The notes under the pieces: generated by a model
Databases searched by the model: none
What the model saw: only the letters and a program-made list of their open reading frames with translations
Told to the model about the DNA's origin: nothing
Position numbers and translations under genes: made by a program
Assembly: GCF_000308775.1 (NCBI RefSeq)
Contig: NZ_BAGJ01000170.1
Coordinates: forward strand, 46,284 to 110,283
DNA length: 64,000 nucleotides
Direction: 5' to 3'
Source: Nocardia testacea NBRC 100365
Lineage (GTDB): Bacteria > Actinomycetota > Actinomycetes > Mycobacteriales > Mycobacteriaceae
Shown: in pieces, positions 16,416-26,552 of the stretch
Numbering within the stretch: position 1 is the first letter of the stretch
Layout of the letters: each line of letters opens with the position of its first letter

Positions 16416-17249
16416 ATGGCGATGCGGACCAAATACGTCAAACCGGAGCACCGGCGGATCTGCACCGCCGAGACTTTGGGTGCCGAGCGTATCGGCCACA
16501 GTTTCATCCGGGTCACGGTCGGCGGTCCCGATCTCGCTGATTTCGTACCCATGGGCTATGACCAGTGGATCCGTCTCTTCCTGCCGCGGGAGTGGCAAAC
16601 CGGTCTGCGCCTGCCCACCGCGGCGCAGAACACCCTCTGGTACACGCAATGCCTGGCGATGAGCAGTGATACCCGGCCACTGATCCGCAACTACACCGTG
16701 CGCGGGTTCCGCCCCGCCGGCGCCGGATTCTTCGGCGAGCATGCCGAGATCGATGTGGATTTCGTCGCCCACGGGGATTCCGGCCCGGCCTCCGCATGGG
16801 CAGGCCGGGTGCACCCGGGTATCCCCATCGGCCTGCTCGACGAAGGCATCATGTACCGGGCTCCGTCGCACACCGGCTGGTCACTGCTGGTCGGCGACGA
16901 GAGCGCTTTGCCGGCGATCGCGGGTGTGCTGCGATCGGCGCCGCGGGATCTGTGCGGCGCGGCGTATATCGAGGTCCCCCACCGGACGGATATCCAGGAT
17001 CTGGGCGAGCCGACGGGCGTGCGGGTGCACTGGCTGCCCCGCGCCGACCCTCACGTCCGGATCGGTAGGCCGGCCACCGAAGCGGTGCGCGCGGCGGCCC
17101 TTCCGGACGGGCCGGGCTACGCCTTCGTCGCCGGCGAGCAGCAACTGGTCGCCGAAGTGCGTCGCCACCTGGTGCGCGACCGCGGAGTGCCCAAATCCGA
17201 CATCATGTTCAGCGGTTTCTGGCGCCTGGGTCAGGCCGCCTCGAATTGA
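16416..17249 (+). CDS. Siderophore-interacting protein (ferric-siderophore reductase)
   Basis: A 277-residue FAD/NAD(P)H-binding protein of the SIP/ViuB family, which releases iron from imported ferric siderophores by reduction in the cytoplasm. The FAD-binding barrel includes RPLIRNYTVRGF (RxYT-type motif, about residues 88-99) and the NAD(P)H domain includes WSLLVGDESALPAIAG. The C-terminus has the typical GFWRLG. The start is 5 nt after the IdeR box with no ribosome site, so translation is probably leaderless. The nearby siderophore ABC system is the likely supplier of its substrate. Confidence 0.92.
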   Translation: MAMRTKYVKPEHRRICTAETLGAERIGHSFIRVTVGGPDLADFVPMGYDQWIRLFLPREWQTGLRLPTAAQNTLWYTQCLAMSSDTRPLIRNYTVRGFRPAGAGFFGEHAEIDVDFVAHGDSGPASAWAGRVHPGIPIGLLDEGIMYRAPSHTGWSLLVGDESALPAIAGVLRSAPRDLCGAAYIEVPHRTDIQDLGEPTGVRVHWLPRADPHVRIGRPATEAVRAAALPDGPGYAFVAGEQQLVAEVRRHLVRDRGVPKSDIMFSGFWRLGQAASN

Positions 17250-17422
17250 CCGGAAGCCGGTCGGTCGCGCGGTCGCGGGTACCCGGATCCGCACTACGGG
17301 GCAGATCTCGGCGAACACACCCGGCGGTCCTCGCGGTCATCCCGAACACCGGCCTCCCGACGGAGCCGGAGCAGCAGGTCTGTCCACGACCCCCCGGCAA
17401 CACGTGACCGACGCCCGAACTA

Positions 17423-18439
17423 TCAGGGAATCAGATCCTTACGTGGGTCGACACCGAAGTGTTCGGCGAGTGTGGTGATCGAGGCGTGCGCGCCCTGCAC
17501 GCTCACCGAGAGGACGAACGGCTCGTCGTCGACGTGGACGACATCGCCCGAGAGGCGCTGCCAGAGCGGATTGGCTTCGAAGGACGCCTGCTGGTCTCGG
17601 CTGGAGTCCCCTTCGGCCCCCGGCGGAGTGTAGGCGGAAACCATGACGATCCCCGCGTCGGCCGCGAGAATCTGCTCCACCGACAGCGGGGTGAAGATGC
17701 TGTCCTCGGAATCGGGTGCGCCGGCCGGACGCGGGATACCCATATCCGTCATGATCTCGCCGATGAACGAACTGCTGGAGTAGAGCCGGGCGGTGTTCTC
17801 ACCGGCGAACCGGACCAGCGAGTAGGTGACGCCGGGATGCGCGGCCCTGATCTGTTCACCCACCGCGGCGGCGCGCTCCTCGTAGCCGGTCACCAGTTCC
17901 TCGGCCCTGTCCTTCCGGCCCAGCGCTTCGCCGAGGAGTACGACGTTCTGCTTCCAGGTGGGCCCGGTGGTCTCCGAGAACACCGTCGGCGCGATCTTGG
18001 ACAACTGATCGTAGAGCGGCTCGTGGCGCACTTTCGCCGAGATGATCAGATCGGGTTCGAGCTCCAGGATCTTCTCGAGATCCGGCTCGGCGATCGTTCC
18101 GACGTTCACCGAATCAGCGACCGCGTCGTCGATTTCGCCCAGGTAGTCCGGGAAGGGATTGTCCCGATCCTCGCGATACTGGACGTAGCCCACGAGTGGA
18201 GCATCGAGCAGCAGCGCGGCGTCGGAGAAGCTCGGGTCCAGTGCGACAACGCGTTCCGGTGGCGCGTCGATGGTCGTGGTCCCCATGGCGTGCTGTATCG
18301 AGATCGCGGCACCTTCCGCGCCCCCGGGGGCGCTCGCACTCGGCTCGCCCGAACCACACGCGCCGGCGAACAGCAGTCCGCCGGCCAACAGGGGAGCCAG
18401 TGATCGCTTGGCTATCGACCGTGGAGACGCCACTCGCAT
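17423..18439 (-). CDS. Iron-siderophore ABC transporter binding lipoprotein
   Basis: This 338-residue periplasmic-type binding protein begins with a basic lipoprotein signal peptide (residues 1-28, lipid Cys in FAGACGSG). The mature part has the FepB/FhuD fold with DAPPERVVALDPSFSDAAL at the start and the usual LEPDLIISAKV motif. It captures a ferric siderophore at the membrane and passes it to the permeases. It diverges from the permease/ATPase genes; the 65-bp gap contains IdeR-like sequence, so both directions are probably iron-repressed. Confidence 0.92.
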   Translation of the reverse strand: MRVASPRSIAKRSLAPLLAGGLLFAGACGSGEPSASAPGGAEGAAISIQHAMGTTTIDAPPERVVALDPSFSDAALLLDAPLVGYVQYREDRDNPFPDYLGEIDDAVADSVNVGTIAEPDLEKILELEPDLIISAKVRHEPLYDQLSKIAPTVFSETTGPTWKQNVVLLGEALGRKDRAEELVTGYEERAAAVGEQIRAAHPGVTYSLVRFAGENTARLYSSSSFIGEIMTDMGIPRPAGAPDSEDSIFTPLSVEQILAADAGIVMVSAYTPPGAEGDSSRDQQASFEANPLWQRLSGDVVHVDDEPFVLSVSVQGAHASITTLAEHFGVDPRKDLIP

Positions 18440-18482
18440 GAGGTCACCTTTCCTTCGGGTGGGCTACCGCGCGACATCCCGG

Positions 18483-18501
18483 TAAGGATAGGCTGCCCAA
18501 T
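18483..18501. promoter_or_regulatory. IdeR-like site between siderophore transport genes
   Basis: TAAGGATAGGCTGCCCAAT agrees with the IdeR consensus at about 13 of 19 positions, including the AGG and AGGCT core. A second weaker half-match (ACCTTAGCA, 18512-18520) is next to it. The location between the binding lipoprotein and permease genes fits bidirectional iron control. Confidence 0.6.
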
Positions 18502-18532
18502 GCGTTGCTGAACCTTAGCAAGGAGAACCGAG

Positions 18533-18565
18533 ATGGCGACAGTGCCGGTGCGAGCGAACCGGTGA
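18533..18565 (+). CDS. Ten-residue leader ORF (MATVPVRANR)
   Basis: AAGGAG at 18520-18525 directs translation to an ATG at 18533, giving MATVPVRANR and a TGA at 18563-18565. That stop overlaps the GTG at 18562 of the permease (GTGA). No other good ribosome site serves the permease, so its translation is probably coupled to this ORF. The peptide has no recognisable attenuator motif. Confidence 0.55.
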   Translation: MATVPVRANR

Positions 18566-19635
18566 CCGGCGATACCACCTCGGAGGTACCGGGATCACCG
18601 ATCGGACCCACGGTTCCGCCGCGCCGCCGCGACACGCCTCGTCCCGGTCGCCCGGCGCTGGTCATGGTGGGCGTGCCGGTCGCCGCGGTACTGGCGGCGA
18701 TTCTGGTGAGCGTGTGCGTCGGCAGCAGCCCGTCGACCTTGCCGGAGGCATGGCATGCGATATTCACCCCCACCGGAACCGACATGGATGTGACGATCCG
18801 TGAACTCCGCTGGCCGCGCACGCTCGTCGGCATCGCCGCGGGAGCCTGTCTGGGGGTGGCCGGAATCCTGACCCAGGGGCATACCCGAAACGCTGTCGCC
18901 GAGCCGGGCCTGCTCGGTATCAACCAGGGCGCGGCGCTCGCGATCGTCTCCGCCACATTCCTGTTCGGCGCCCTGCCCGTGCACGCTCAGGCCGGTCTGT
19001 CCTTCGTGGGCGCCCTGATCGCCGGCGTGGTGGTGTTCACCGTCGGTACCGCCGCACGTAATGGGGCGACGCCGATCACGCTGGTGTTGTCCGGTGCGGC
19101 CGTCACGGCGCTGTGCGGCGGCCTGGTCACGGGATTGGTACTGCTCGACAGCGCGTCCTTGGACACTCTGCGGTTCTGGCAGGTGGGCTCGCTGGCGGCG
19201 CGCCCGGATTCGCTCGCGGCGATATGGCCGTTCGCCGCCGCGGGACTGCTGCTCGCCGTGCTCAATATCGGCGCGCTCAACACCCTGGCGCTCGGTGAGG
19301 ACGCGGCGCGTTCGCTCGGGACCTCCGTACCCGTCGCACGATGTGTCGGCATCGTGGCGATCACCCTGCTGGCCGGCTCCGCGGTCACCATGGCCGGGCC
19401 GATCGCCTTCGCCGGGTTGCTGGTGCCCCATATCGCCCGGGCCCTCGTCGGGGCCGACTACCGCCGGTCGGTGCCCGCGGCGGCCGCTTTCGGCATATTC
19501 CTCATCCTCTGCGCCGATACCGCCGGCCGGGTCATAGCCCGCCCGGGTGAACTGTCGGTCGGGGTCGTGCTCGCCGTTATCGGAGCACCGTTCTTCGTGC
19601 TCCTCGCTCGTCGTCGCCGGTTGGTGACCGTATGA
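18562..19635 (+). CDS. Iron-siderophore ABC permease (FecCD family), subunit 1
   Basis: A 357-residue membrane protein with about nine hydrophobic helices after a Pro/Arg-rich cytoplasmic N-terminus. FecCD signatures include RWPRTLVGIAAGACLGVAGI, RNAVAEPGLLGINQG and the coupling-helix glycine region GPIAFAGLLVPHIAR. The GTG at 18562 is chosen because it overlaps the stop of a leader ORF; a TTG at 18505 is an alternative. Its end overlaps the next permease by 4 nt (ATGA). Confidence 0.9.
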   Translation: MTGDTTSEVPGSPIGPTVPPRRRDTPRPGRPALVMVGVPVAAVLAAILVSVCVGSSPSTLPEAWHAIFTPTGTDMDVTIRELRWPRTLVGIAAGACLGVAGILTQGHTRNAVAEPGLLGINQGAALAIVSATFLFGALPVHAQAGLSFVGALIAGVVVFTVGTAARNGATPITLVLSGAAVTALCGGLVTGLVLLDSASLDTLRFWQVGSLAARPDSLAAIWPFAAAGLLLAVLNIGALNTLALGEDAARSLGTSVPVARCVGIVAITLLAGSAVTMAGPIAFAGLLVPHIARALVGADYRRSVPAAAAFGIFLILCADTAGRVIARPGELSVGVVLAVIGAPFFVLLARRRRLVTV

Positions 19636-20714
19636 GCGCCCCTGCCCCGAACCTGCTCGCGCCCACCCGCGTAGTGCGGTGGGGCCCGGTCTCGGTGCGC
19701 ATGACGCCCCGGGCCTTGTGGGTCGGGGGGTCACTGTTCGTGCTGGCGCTGGCCGCCACCGCGATCCATATCGCCAACGGCGGTTCCGCGCTACCGCTCG
19801 ACGCGGTCGTCCGGGCGCTGCTGGGCGACGACTCGAATGCCCGGCTGCACCTCGCGGTGACGGAATTCCGGGCCCCTCGTGCCGTGGGGGCCGTTATCGC
19901 GGGCGGGTGTCTGGCCATGGCGGGGGCGATCACCCAGACCGTCGCCCGTAATCCGCTCGCCAGCCCGGATATTCTCGGCGTGACGGCCGGCGCCTCACTC
20001 GGCGCGGTCTCGGTACTGGTGCTGGCCGGTGGTGGCGCCGCCGGCCTGAGCGGGTTCGCCGGCCGGATCGGTCTGCCGGCCGCCGCGTTCGGCGGCGGCA
20101 TCCTGGCCGGAGTCCTGGTCTTCCTGCTGGCTTTCTCCGCGACGCTCGACAGCTACCGCCTGGTGCTCGTCGGCCTCGGCCTCAACGGACTCGCGGTGAG
20201 CCTGACGACCTGGCTGCTGACCCTCGGCGATGTCAGCAACGCCGCCCAGGCCCTCACCTGGATGTCCGGTTCGCTCAACGGCAAGGACTGGCCACTGGTC
20301 CAGCCGATGGGACTGCTGGCCCTGGCACTACTGATGGGTGCGCTGCTGCTGGGACGGCGGCTGATGCTGCTCACCCTGGACGACGATATCGCGATCGGCC
20401 TGGGTATCCGGATCGGCCGCCTCCGGCTCTACGCCCTGGCCCTCGCGACGCTGCTGGCCTCCACCGGGGTCGTCGTCGCGGGTCCGCTGGTGTTCGTCGC
20501 GTTGGCGAGCCCCCAGATCGCGCGGTTGCTCACCGGTTCGGCCGTGCCACCGATCCTCGTTTCCGGGTTGGTGGGCGTGGTGTTCGTCTCGGTCGCCGAT
20601 ACTCTCGCGGCGCACGCGCTGCCGGTCTCACTGCCGGTCGGTGTGGCCACCGCGGTACTGGGCGGGCCGTATCTCCTCTTTCTGGTCCTGCGCAACCAAA
20701 GGAAGCTGACGTGA
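19632..20714 (+). CDS. Iron-siderophore ABC permease (FecCD family), subunit 2
   Basis: A 360-residue membrane protein paired with the preceding permease as a heterodimeric channel. Visible FecCD motifs are FRAPRAVGAVIAGGCLAMAG, RNPLASPDILGVTAGAS and GPLVFVALASPQIARLL. It overlaps the ATPase gene by 4 nt (GTGA), so the three genes are translated together. The transported compound is a ferric siderophore by family, but the exact one is unknown. Confidence 0.92.
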   Translation: MSAPAPNLLAPTRVVRWGPVSVRMTPRALWVGGSLFVLALAATAIHIANGGSALPLDAVVRALLGDDSNARLHLAVTEFRAPRAVGAVIAGGCLAMAGAITQTVARNPLASPDILGVTAGASLGAVSVLVLAGGGAAGLSGFAGRIGLPAAAFGGGILAGVLVFLLAFSATLDSYRLVLVGLGLNGLAVSLTTWLLTLGDVSNAAQALTWMSGSLNGKDWPLVQPMGLLALALLMGALLLGRRLMLLTLDDDIAIGLGIRIGRLRLYALALATLLASTGVVVAGPLVFVALASPQIARLLTGSAVPPILVSGLVGVVFVSVADTLAAHALPVSLPVGVATAVLGGPYLLFLVLRNQRKLT

Positions 20715-21502
20715 GCCACCCGGAACCGATATCCGCGCTGCGCACGGAGAATCTGACCCTCGGCTACGACGGCGCCGATGTGGTCGCCGGCCTGACCTTC
20801 GACGTTCCGGCCGGAGCGGTGACCTCGATCATCGGCCCCAACGGCTGTGGGAAGTCGACCCTGCTGCGCGGCCTCGGCCGGTTGATGGCGCCACGGTCCG
20901 GCCGGGTTCTGCTCGATGGCAGGCCGATTCATACGCTGCCCACCCGGCAGGTCGCCCGGCGCATCAGCATCCTGCCCCAGTCCCCCACCGCACCGGCCGG
21001 ACTCACGGTCGCCGATCTCGTCTCGCGCGGGCGCCATCCCCGGCAGCGGTGGTACGAGCAGTTCTCCGCCCTGGACGAGGCGACACTGCGGCACGTCCTG
21101 AACAGCACCGGAATGCTCGACCTGGCCGGAGCCGCGCTCGACCGGCTCTCCGGCGGGCAACGCCAACGGGCGTGGATATCCATGACCCTCGCCCAGGAAA
21201 CCGACATCTTGTTGCTGGACGAGCCGACGACCTATCTGGATCTGGCACATCAGGTCGATCTGCTGAAATTGATCGTGCGGCTGAACCGCGAGCACAACCG
21301 GACCGTTCTCATGGTGCTGCACGACATCTCGCTGGCCGCCCGGTACAGCGACCATCTCGTCGTGATGAAGAACGGGTCGATCGTGGCCCAGGGCGCTCCC
21401 GCGGACGTGGTGCGCCCGGACGTGCTGCGGGACGTATTCGGCCTCGCCGCGCAGGTGGTCGCCGAGCCGACCGAAGGCCGGCCGCACGTCATCCCGCTCT
21501 GA
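20711..21502 (+). CDS. Iron-siderophore ABC transporter ATPase
   Basis: This 263-residue ATPase energises the import system. Walker A is GPNGCGKST (about residues 43-51), the Q-loop is in ILPQSPTAPAGLTVADLVSR, the signature is LSGGQRQR (about 147-154), Walker B ILLLDEPTTYLD (about 166-177), and the H-loop is in LMVLHDISLAARYSDH. All catalytic motifs are intact. It is close to FepC/FhuC. The GTG overlaps the preceding stop codon. Confidence 0.95.
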   Translation: MSHPEPISALRTENLTLGYDGADVVAGLTFDVPAGAVTSIIGPNGCGKSTLLRGLGRLMAPRSGRVLLDGRPIHTLPTRQVARRISILPQSPTAPAGLTVADLVSRGRHPRQRWYEQFSALDEATLRHVLNSTGMLDLAGAALDRLSGGQRQRAWISMTLAQETDILLLDEPTTYLDLAHQVDLLKLIVRLNREHNRTVLMVLHDISLAARYSDHLVVMKNGSIVAQGAPADVVRPDVLRDVFGLAAQVVAEPTEGRPHVIPL

Positions 21503-21661
21503 TCGATATGGAAGCCGGAGGCCGGGTGGGAGGTTCGGCGATCCCTGCCGCCGCTCGCCGGTGATCGGTGAAACTGCCGTACTGTTCTGCCGAACCGCCG
21601 GCGCCCCACCGGCGGTCGCCATGGAATGGCGGTCGCCGCTGTCCGAATCGTGATCGCGGAG

Positions 21662-22141
21662 CTACTCCCCGGCACGCCCGGCGGCGAAAGCCGCCGGTAC
21701 GTCCACCCGGGCCGTATCGAACAGCTCGGCGCAGCGGGTGAGCAACCGGCACAGCGTTTCCCGCTCGGCATCTGTGAATCCGTTACCGACGGTTCGCTCC
21801 ACCGCGATCGCGCGGGCGTCGGCCTCCCCCATCACCGATTCGCCCTTTTCCGTGAGCCGCGTTTCCAGCATGTTCTTGTGCCACGGGTGTGGGGTGCGTT
21901 CGATCAGCCCACGGTCGACGAGATTGGTGAGCACCGTGTTCATCGTCGGCGGTGTCACTCCGCACAACCGGGCCAGCGCCGCCGCCGAGATACCGGGGTT
22001 ATCGCTGAGGAACAACAGCGCCGCGTATTGCGCCTCGGTGACGCCGAGGGGTTTGAGCGCAGCGCTCTTGGCCGCGTTCCGCGCCTGCTCGGCGCGTTTG
22101 ACATACGAACCGATGCGCTCCTCGGCGGGCATGGACGTCAT
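21662..22141 (-). CDS. MarR-family regulator
   Basis: A 159-residue winged-helix dimer-type regulator. The DNA-binding region is ISAAALARLCGVTPPTMNTV (about residues 51-70) with wing RTPHPWHKNMLETRLTEKGE. It diverges from the SMP-30-like lipoprotein gene. A 14-bp perfect palindrome 46-59 nt upstream of its start and a nearby half-site are the likely operators, giving self-control and control of the lipoprotein. An internal ATG (22132, MPAEERIG) is an alternative start. Confidence 0.9.
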   Translation of the reverse strand: MTSMPAEERIGSYVKRAEQARNAAKSAALKPLGVTEAQYAALLFLSDNPGISAAALARLCGVTPPTMNTVLTNLVDRGLIERTPHPWHKNMLETRLTEKGESVMGEADARAIAVERTVGNGFTDAERETLCRLLTRCAELFDTARVDVPAAFAAGRAGE

Positions 22142-22186
22142 GCAGGCATGGTATCCATGCCCGCGAAGATTAGAGTCTTGACGGAT

Positions 22187-22200
22187 ATTAGAGCTCTAAT
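22187..22200. promoter_or_regulatory. MarR-type palindrome
   Basis: ATTAGAGCTCTAAT is a perfect 14-bp palindrome between the marR-like gene and the lipoprotein gene. The half-site ATTAGAG recurs at 22169-22175. The spacing and divergent genes fit a MarR operator. Confidence 0.65.
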
Positions 22201-22261
22201 CTAACTTAGCCTTCATATTTAGATGTCGGGCTTTACACAATGCGCGCAGAGAGCAGGAGCC

Positions 22262-23263
22262 ATGTCCCGTACCACCCGCCTTCGCTGGTCCACCGTTCTC
22301 GCGGCGGCCGCCGGCCTTGCCCTGACAGGCTGCGGGCGCCCGCCGGAACCCACCCCGGCGCCCCGAATCGACACCGCATTCGAATTCCCCGCCGACCGCG
22401 TCTACCCCGAGGGCATAGCCGTGGACGAACGCAGCGGGGACGTCTACGTCGGCTCCTACGCCGACGGGACGATCTACCGGAACGCCGTCGGCGCCACCCG
22501 CGCCGAAGTCTTCCTACCTTCCGGAACCGACGGCCGCCGGACCGCAAACGGTCTTCGGATCGACCGAGCCGGACGGCTGTGGGTCCTCGACTCGACCGCC
22601 GGAGCAGCCGTCTACGACCTCGGGTCGCGCCGATTACGCGCGCGATTCGACGTGCCGGGCACCGGCGACCGATTCGTCAACGACATCACCTTCGCCCCCG
22701 ACGGGACGGCGTATCTCACCGACAGCCGGCGCGACCTCATCTACCAGGTCACCCCCGCCGACCTGGACCGGGCACTGACCGGGGACGGACACGGGAAACT
22801 GAGCCGGGCCTTCGATCTGGCGTCCGCCCTGGAACCCCACGGCCCCGACGCCTACACCCTCAACGGAATAGTCGCCGACCCCACCGGCGCCTATCTGCTG
22901 ACCGCCGACTCCACCGGAGGCGACCTCTACCGGGTCGCCCTCACCCCCGGCCCCACCCCGATCCGCCGAGTGAACCTCGTCGGCGGCGAACTCGCCCTCG
23001 CCGACGGTCTCGATCTGGACGGCACCACCCTGCGGGCGGCGCACAACACCGACAACATCGTCAGCACCTGGACCCTGTCGGATACCGGCGACACCGCCAC
23101 GCGGACAGCCGAGTACCACGACGACACTCTCGGCGTTCCCACCACACTGGTCCACGACAGAGACCGCGTACTCGTGGTCGCCTCGCAATTCGACAAAGGT
23201 GGTCCGCTGGGCCCCGGCACACCCACCGCACCGTTCCGGGTGCTCGCGGTCACCGGCCTCTGA
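22262..23263 (+). CDS. SMP-30/gluconolactonase-like secreted lipoprotein
   Basis: A 333-residue protein with a lipoprotein signal peptide (lipobox LTGC, Cys near residue 24). The mature part reads as a six-bladed beta-propeller with repeating strands such as YPEGIAVDERSGDVYVGSY, NDITFAPDGTAYLTDS and YTLNGIVADPTGAYLLTA, resembling SMP-30/gluconolactonase/LRE. It may bind or hydrolyse a lactone or act as a sensor; the substrate is unknown. The ATG at 22262 follows GCAGGAG. The MarR gene opposite likely regulates it. Confidence 0.85.
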   Translation: MSRTTRLRWSTVLAAAAGLALTGCGRPPEPTPAPRIDTAFEFPADRVYPEGIAVDERSGDVYVGSYADGTIYRNAVGATRAEVFLPSGTDGRRTANGLRIDRAGRLWVLDSTAGAAVYDLGSRRLRARFDVPGTGDRFVNDITFAPDGTAYLTDSRRDLIYQVTPADLDRALTGDGHGKLSRAFDLASALEPHGPDAYTLNGIVADPTGAYLLTADSTGGDLYRVALTPGPTPIRRVNLVGGELALADGLDLDGTTLRAAHNTDNIVSTWTLSDTGDTATRTAEYHDDTLGVPTTLVHDRDRVLVVASQFDKGGPLGPGTPTAPFRVLAVTGL

Positions 23264-23284
23264 ATACCGGCCGAGCGGAACACC

Positions 23285-23317
23285 GGAGGCCGGCCCGTCG
23301 AAGGCGGGCCGACCTCC
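23285..23317. terminator. Bidirectional terminator-like hairpin
   Basis: GGAGGCCGGCCCG and CGGGCCGACCTCC pair at 12 of 13 positions around a 7-nt loop. It lies between the converging lipoprotein and VapC genes. Confidence 0.55.
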
Positions 23318-23397
23318 GCTCGTCACCGGGGCCCGCAGCCGACCACGGCTACACAGAAGTACCGGGTGGCCCGCCTCGACATCAGCCCCCGCGCCGG

Positions 23398-23814
23398 TCA
23401 GCCGGAAGTGCCGGTCACAAACGCCACCTGCTGCCCGGTAATTCGGGCGACAGTCGCAAAATCATTGTCATCGCACAGAATCGTGAGCCGACCGTGTTCG
23501 GCGGTGGCCGCGATGAGGAGGTCGACCGGACCAGCCGAACGGTGAGTCCCCTGCTCGGTCATCGACTGCTGGACCTGCTCGGCGCGCTCGTACGCCCGGT
23601 CCGACATCGGGATCCAGCCGAACAGTTCATTCAGTAGCCGCCGCTTCTCGAGCCGATCGGCCAGGGATCTGGATGAGTACAGGAATTCCAGTTCCACAAT
23701 CGGACAGGTGGCGATCACTCCCGCGGCCAGCTGATCGGCCCATGCCTTCCGGTAGGGCTCCTGGAGGATCCGGAACAGCCCGGAAGTATCAATGAGATAG
23801 ATGGCGGGGCTCAA
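23398..23814 (-). CDS. vapC: VapC-type PIN-domain ribonuclease toxin
   Basis: A 138-residue PIN-domain protein. The acidic metal-binding residues are present: Asp in YLIDTSGLF (residue 9), Glu in PIVELEFL, Asp in PVDLLIAATA, and the final DDND near residue 117. Such toxins cleave tRNA or rRNA when freed from their antitoxin. The ATG overlaps the vapB stop by 4 nt, the classic toxin-antitoxin coupling. The RNA target cannot be predicted. Confidence 0.92.
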   Translation of the reverse strand: MSPAIYLIDTSGLFRILQEPYRKAWADQLAAGVIATCPIVELEFLYSSRSLADRLEKRRLLNELFGWIPMSDRAYERAEQVQQSMTEQGTHRSAGPVDLLIAATAEHGRLTILCDDNDFATVARITGQQVAFVTGTSG

Positions 23815-24029
23815 CGGCGGTAGGCCGCCTTGTTGCCGAGGAACTCGTCGAAGTCCCCTCGGTCGGCCATCTCGCCGAGGCGGGCGAGAGCCCGCATGCG
23901 GACCAATCGTTGGCCGACTTCTCGTAGGGCGGCATTGACCGTATCTTTTTTGGTCTTGGTACCGAGCACCTCCGCGGCGATCGCCAGTGCTTCGTCATCG
24001 ATCTCGATCGGCGTCTTGGACGATCCCAT
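23811..24029 (-). CDS. vapB: VapB-type antitoxin
   Basis: A 72-residue protein with an N-terminal ribbon-helix-helix (KTPIEIDDEALAIAAEVLGT, then KKDTVNAALREVGQRLV) and a C-terminal tail (GDFDEFLGNKAAYRR) that would block the toxin active site. The ATG at 24029 is 9 nt after AAGGAG; a GTG six bases earlier is too close to the site. An inverted repeat 29 nt upstream is the probable autoregulatory operator. Confidence 0.9.
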   Translation of the reverse strand: MGSSKTPIEIDDEALAIAAEVLGTKTKKDTVNAALREVGQRLVRMRALARLGEMADRGDFDEFLGNKAAYRR

Positions 24030-24057
24030 GGTCACCCACTCCTTGTGGACATCTCAT

Positions 24058-24074
24058 ATATCAGGTCAAGATAT
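24058..24074. promoter_or_regulatory. VapBC operator candidate
   Basis: ATATC-AGGTCAA-GATAT is an inverted repeat with 5-bp arms and a 7-nt centre in an AT-rich island just upstream of vapB, overlapping its promoter region. Confidence 0.5.
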
Positions 24075-24116
24075 CCAGGCTACCCCAGGCTCGCCCGACG
24101 CAGTCGGACAAAGGCC

Positions 24117-24151
24117 GAGGGCCGGCCCACCGCGACGGTGGACCGGCCCTC
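24117..24151 (-). terminator. groEL terminator hairpin
   Basis: GAGGGCCGG and CCGGCCCTC form a 9-bp stem enclosing a second stem (CACCG/CGGTG), about 30 nt after the groEL stop. A short T-run (CCTTTG on the minus strand) follows. Confidence 0.65.
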
Positions 24152-24181
24152 GATTCGAAAAAGGTTGCCGGGTGGCCGGAC

Positions 24182-25807
<1,626 letters not shown>

Positions 25808-25950
25808 TGCGGTGAGATCCTCCAAGTAATGAGGCTGACACACAGGATGACCGCATTGTCGGGTCACCCTTTAGCTACGCTTGTGGCCAGGCTCGGTGCC
25901 CGCGACGGACGACCAGGGGTGTCGTGGTACCCGATCTCACCGTCCCGACC

Positions 25951-25977
25951 TTGGCACTCTCCGGTCGGGAGTGCCAA
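25951..25977. promoter_or_regulatory. CIRCE element 1 (HrcA operator)
   Basis: TTGGCACTC-N9-GAGTGCCAA differs from the CIRCE consensus (TTAGCACTC-N9-GAGTGCTAA) at one symmetrical position per arm and keeps perfect symmetry. It lies 144-170 nt upstream of groEL. Confidence 0.85.
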
Positions 25978-25984
25978 GCCATTT

Positions 25985-26011
25985 TTAGCACTCGCGGGTG
26001 CCGAGTGCAAG
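25985..26011. promoter_or_regulatory. CIRCE element 2 (HrcA operator)
   Basis: TTAGCACTC-N9-GAGTGCAAG has a perfect left consensus arm and a right arm with two changes. It is 8 nt from CIRCE element 1, so HrcA may bind both. Confidence 0.85.
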
Positions 26012-26016
26012 GTCGC

Positions 26017-26054
26017 GCTCATTTGCCCGGCCTCCGGCGGGGCGGGTCGAGCCC
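26017..26054. repeat. Dispersed hairpin repeat, copy 1
   Basis: A 38-bp element beginning GCTCATTTGCCC and continuing GCCTCCGGCGGGGCGGGTCG to AGCCC. A near-identical copy is at 44699-44737. The core can fold as a GC-rich hairpin. Confidence 0.6.
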
Positions 26055-26085
26055 CCACCACGTCGGAGGTGGCTCCGAGAACAAT

Positions 26086-26379
26086 TCAGAGGCTGTCGGT
26101 CACTCGCAGGGCGAGGGCCAGGAACGCGTCCGCGCGCCGCTCCTCCGGGGTGCGCGGCTCACCCTCGTCGATCGTGACGAATTCGGCATCGTGCAGCAGC
26201 AGTTCGGCCTCGACCCGCATGATGGCGCGAATGAACGGTGGCGCCACCTCCGGCGGTAGATCGCCGTTGACCACATAGCTCCCGTCCGACAACGATTCGG
26301 TGGAGACGTAGGTCAATGCGCGCAGCAGATCGTCCCGGTGCTCACCGGCCACCAGGTCGGAGTCCGTTTCATCCGCCAT
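26086..26379 (-). CDS. Conserved-type hypothetical protein (97 residues)
   Basis: A 97-residue acidic, soluble protein beginning MADETDSDLVAGEHRD and ending ALALRVTDSL. It is mostly helical with a central PPEVAPPFIRAIMRVEAELL stretch; no motif is recognised. The start has no ribosome site, but TAATCT lies 6 nt before the ATG, so the transcript is probably leaderless. It follows the Clp-N/HTH gene in the same direction. Confidence 0.75.
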   Translation of the reverse strand: MADETDSDLVAGEHRDDLLRALTYVSTESLSDGSYVVNGDLPPEVAPPFIRAIMRVEAELLLHDAEFVTIDEGEPRTPEERRADAFLALALRVTDSL

Positions 26380-26552
26380 TGCTATAGATTACCGGGATAC
26401 CGGCCCGGATCGGGGCCATCGGAGCCCCCGCCTGCGGCGATACCGGCACGGCGGGCGGCCGCCACCCGGCGTACTACCCGCCGCGGACCGCTTCGGACAG
26501 CGGTGATCGCAGGGCGCGCGGAGTCCCGGGCGTCTCCGCCGCCGGGCGAACG

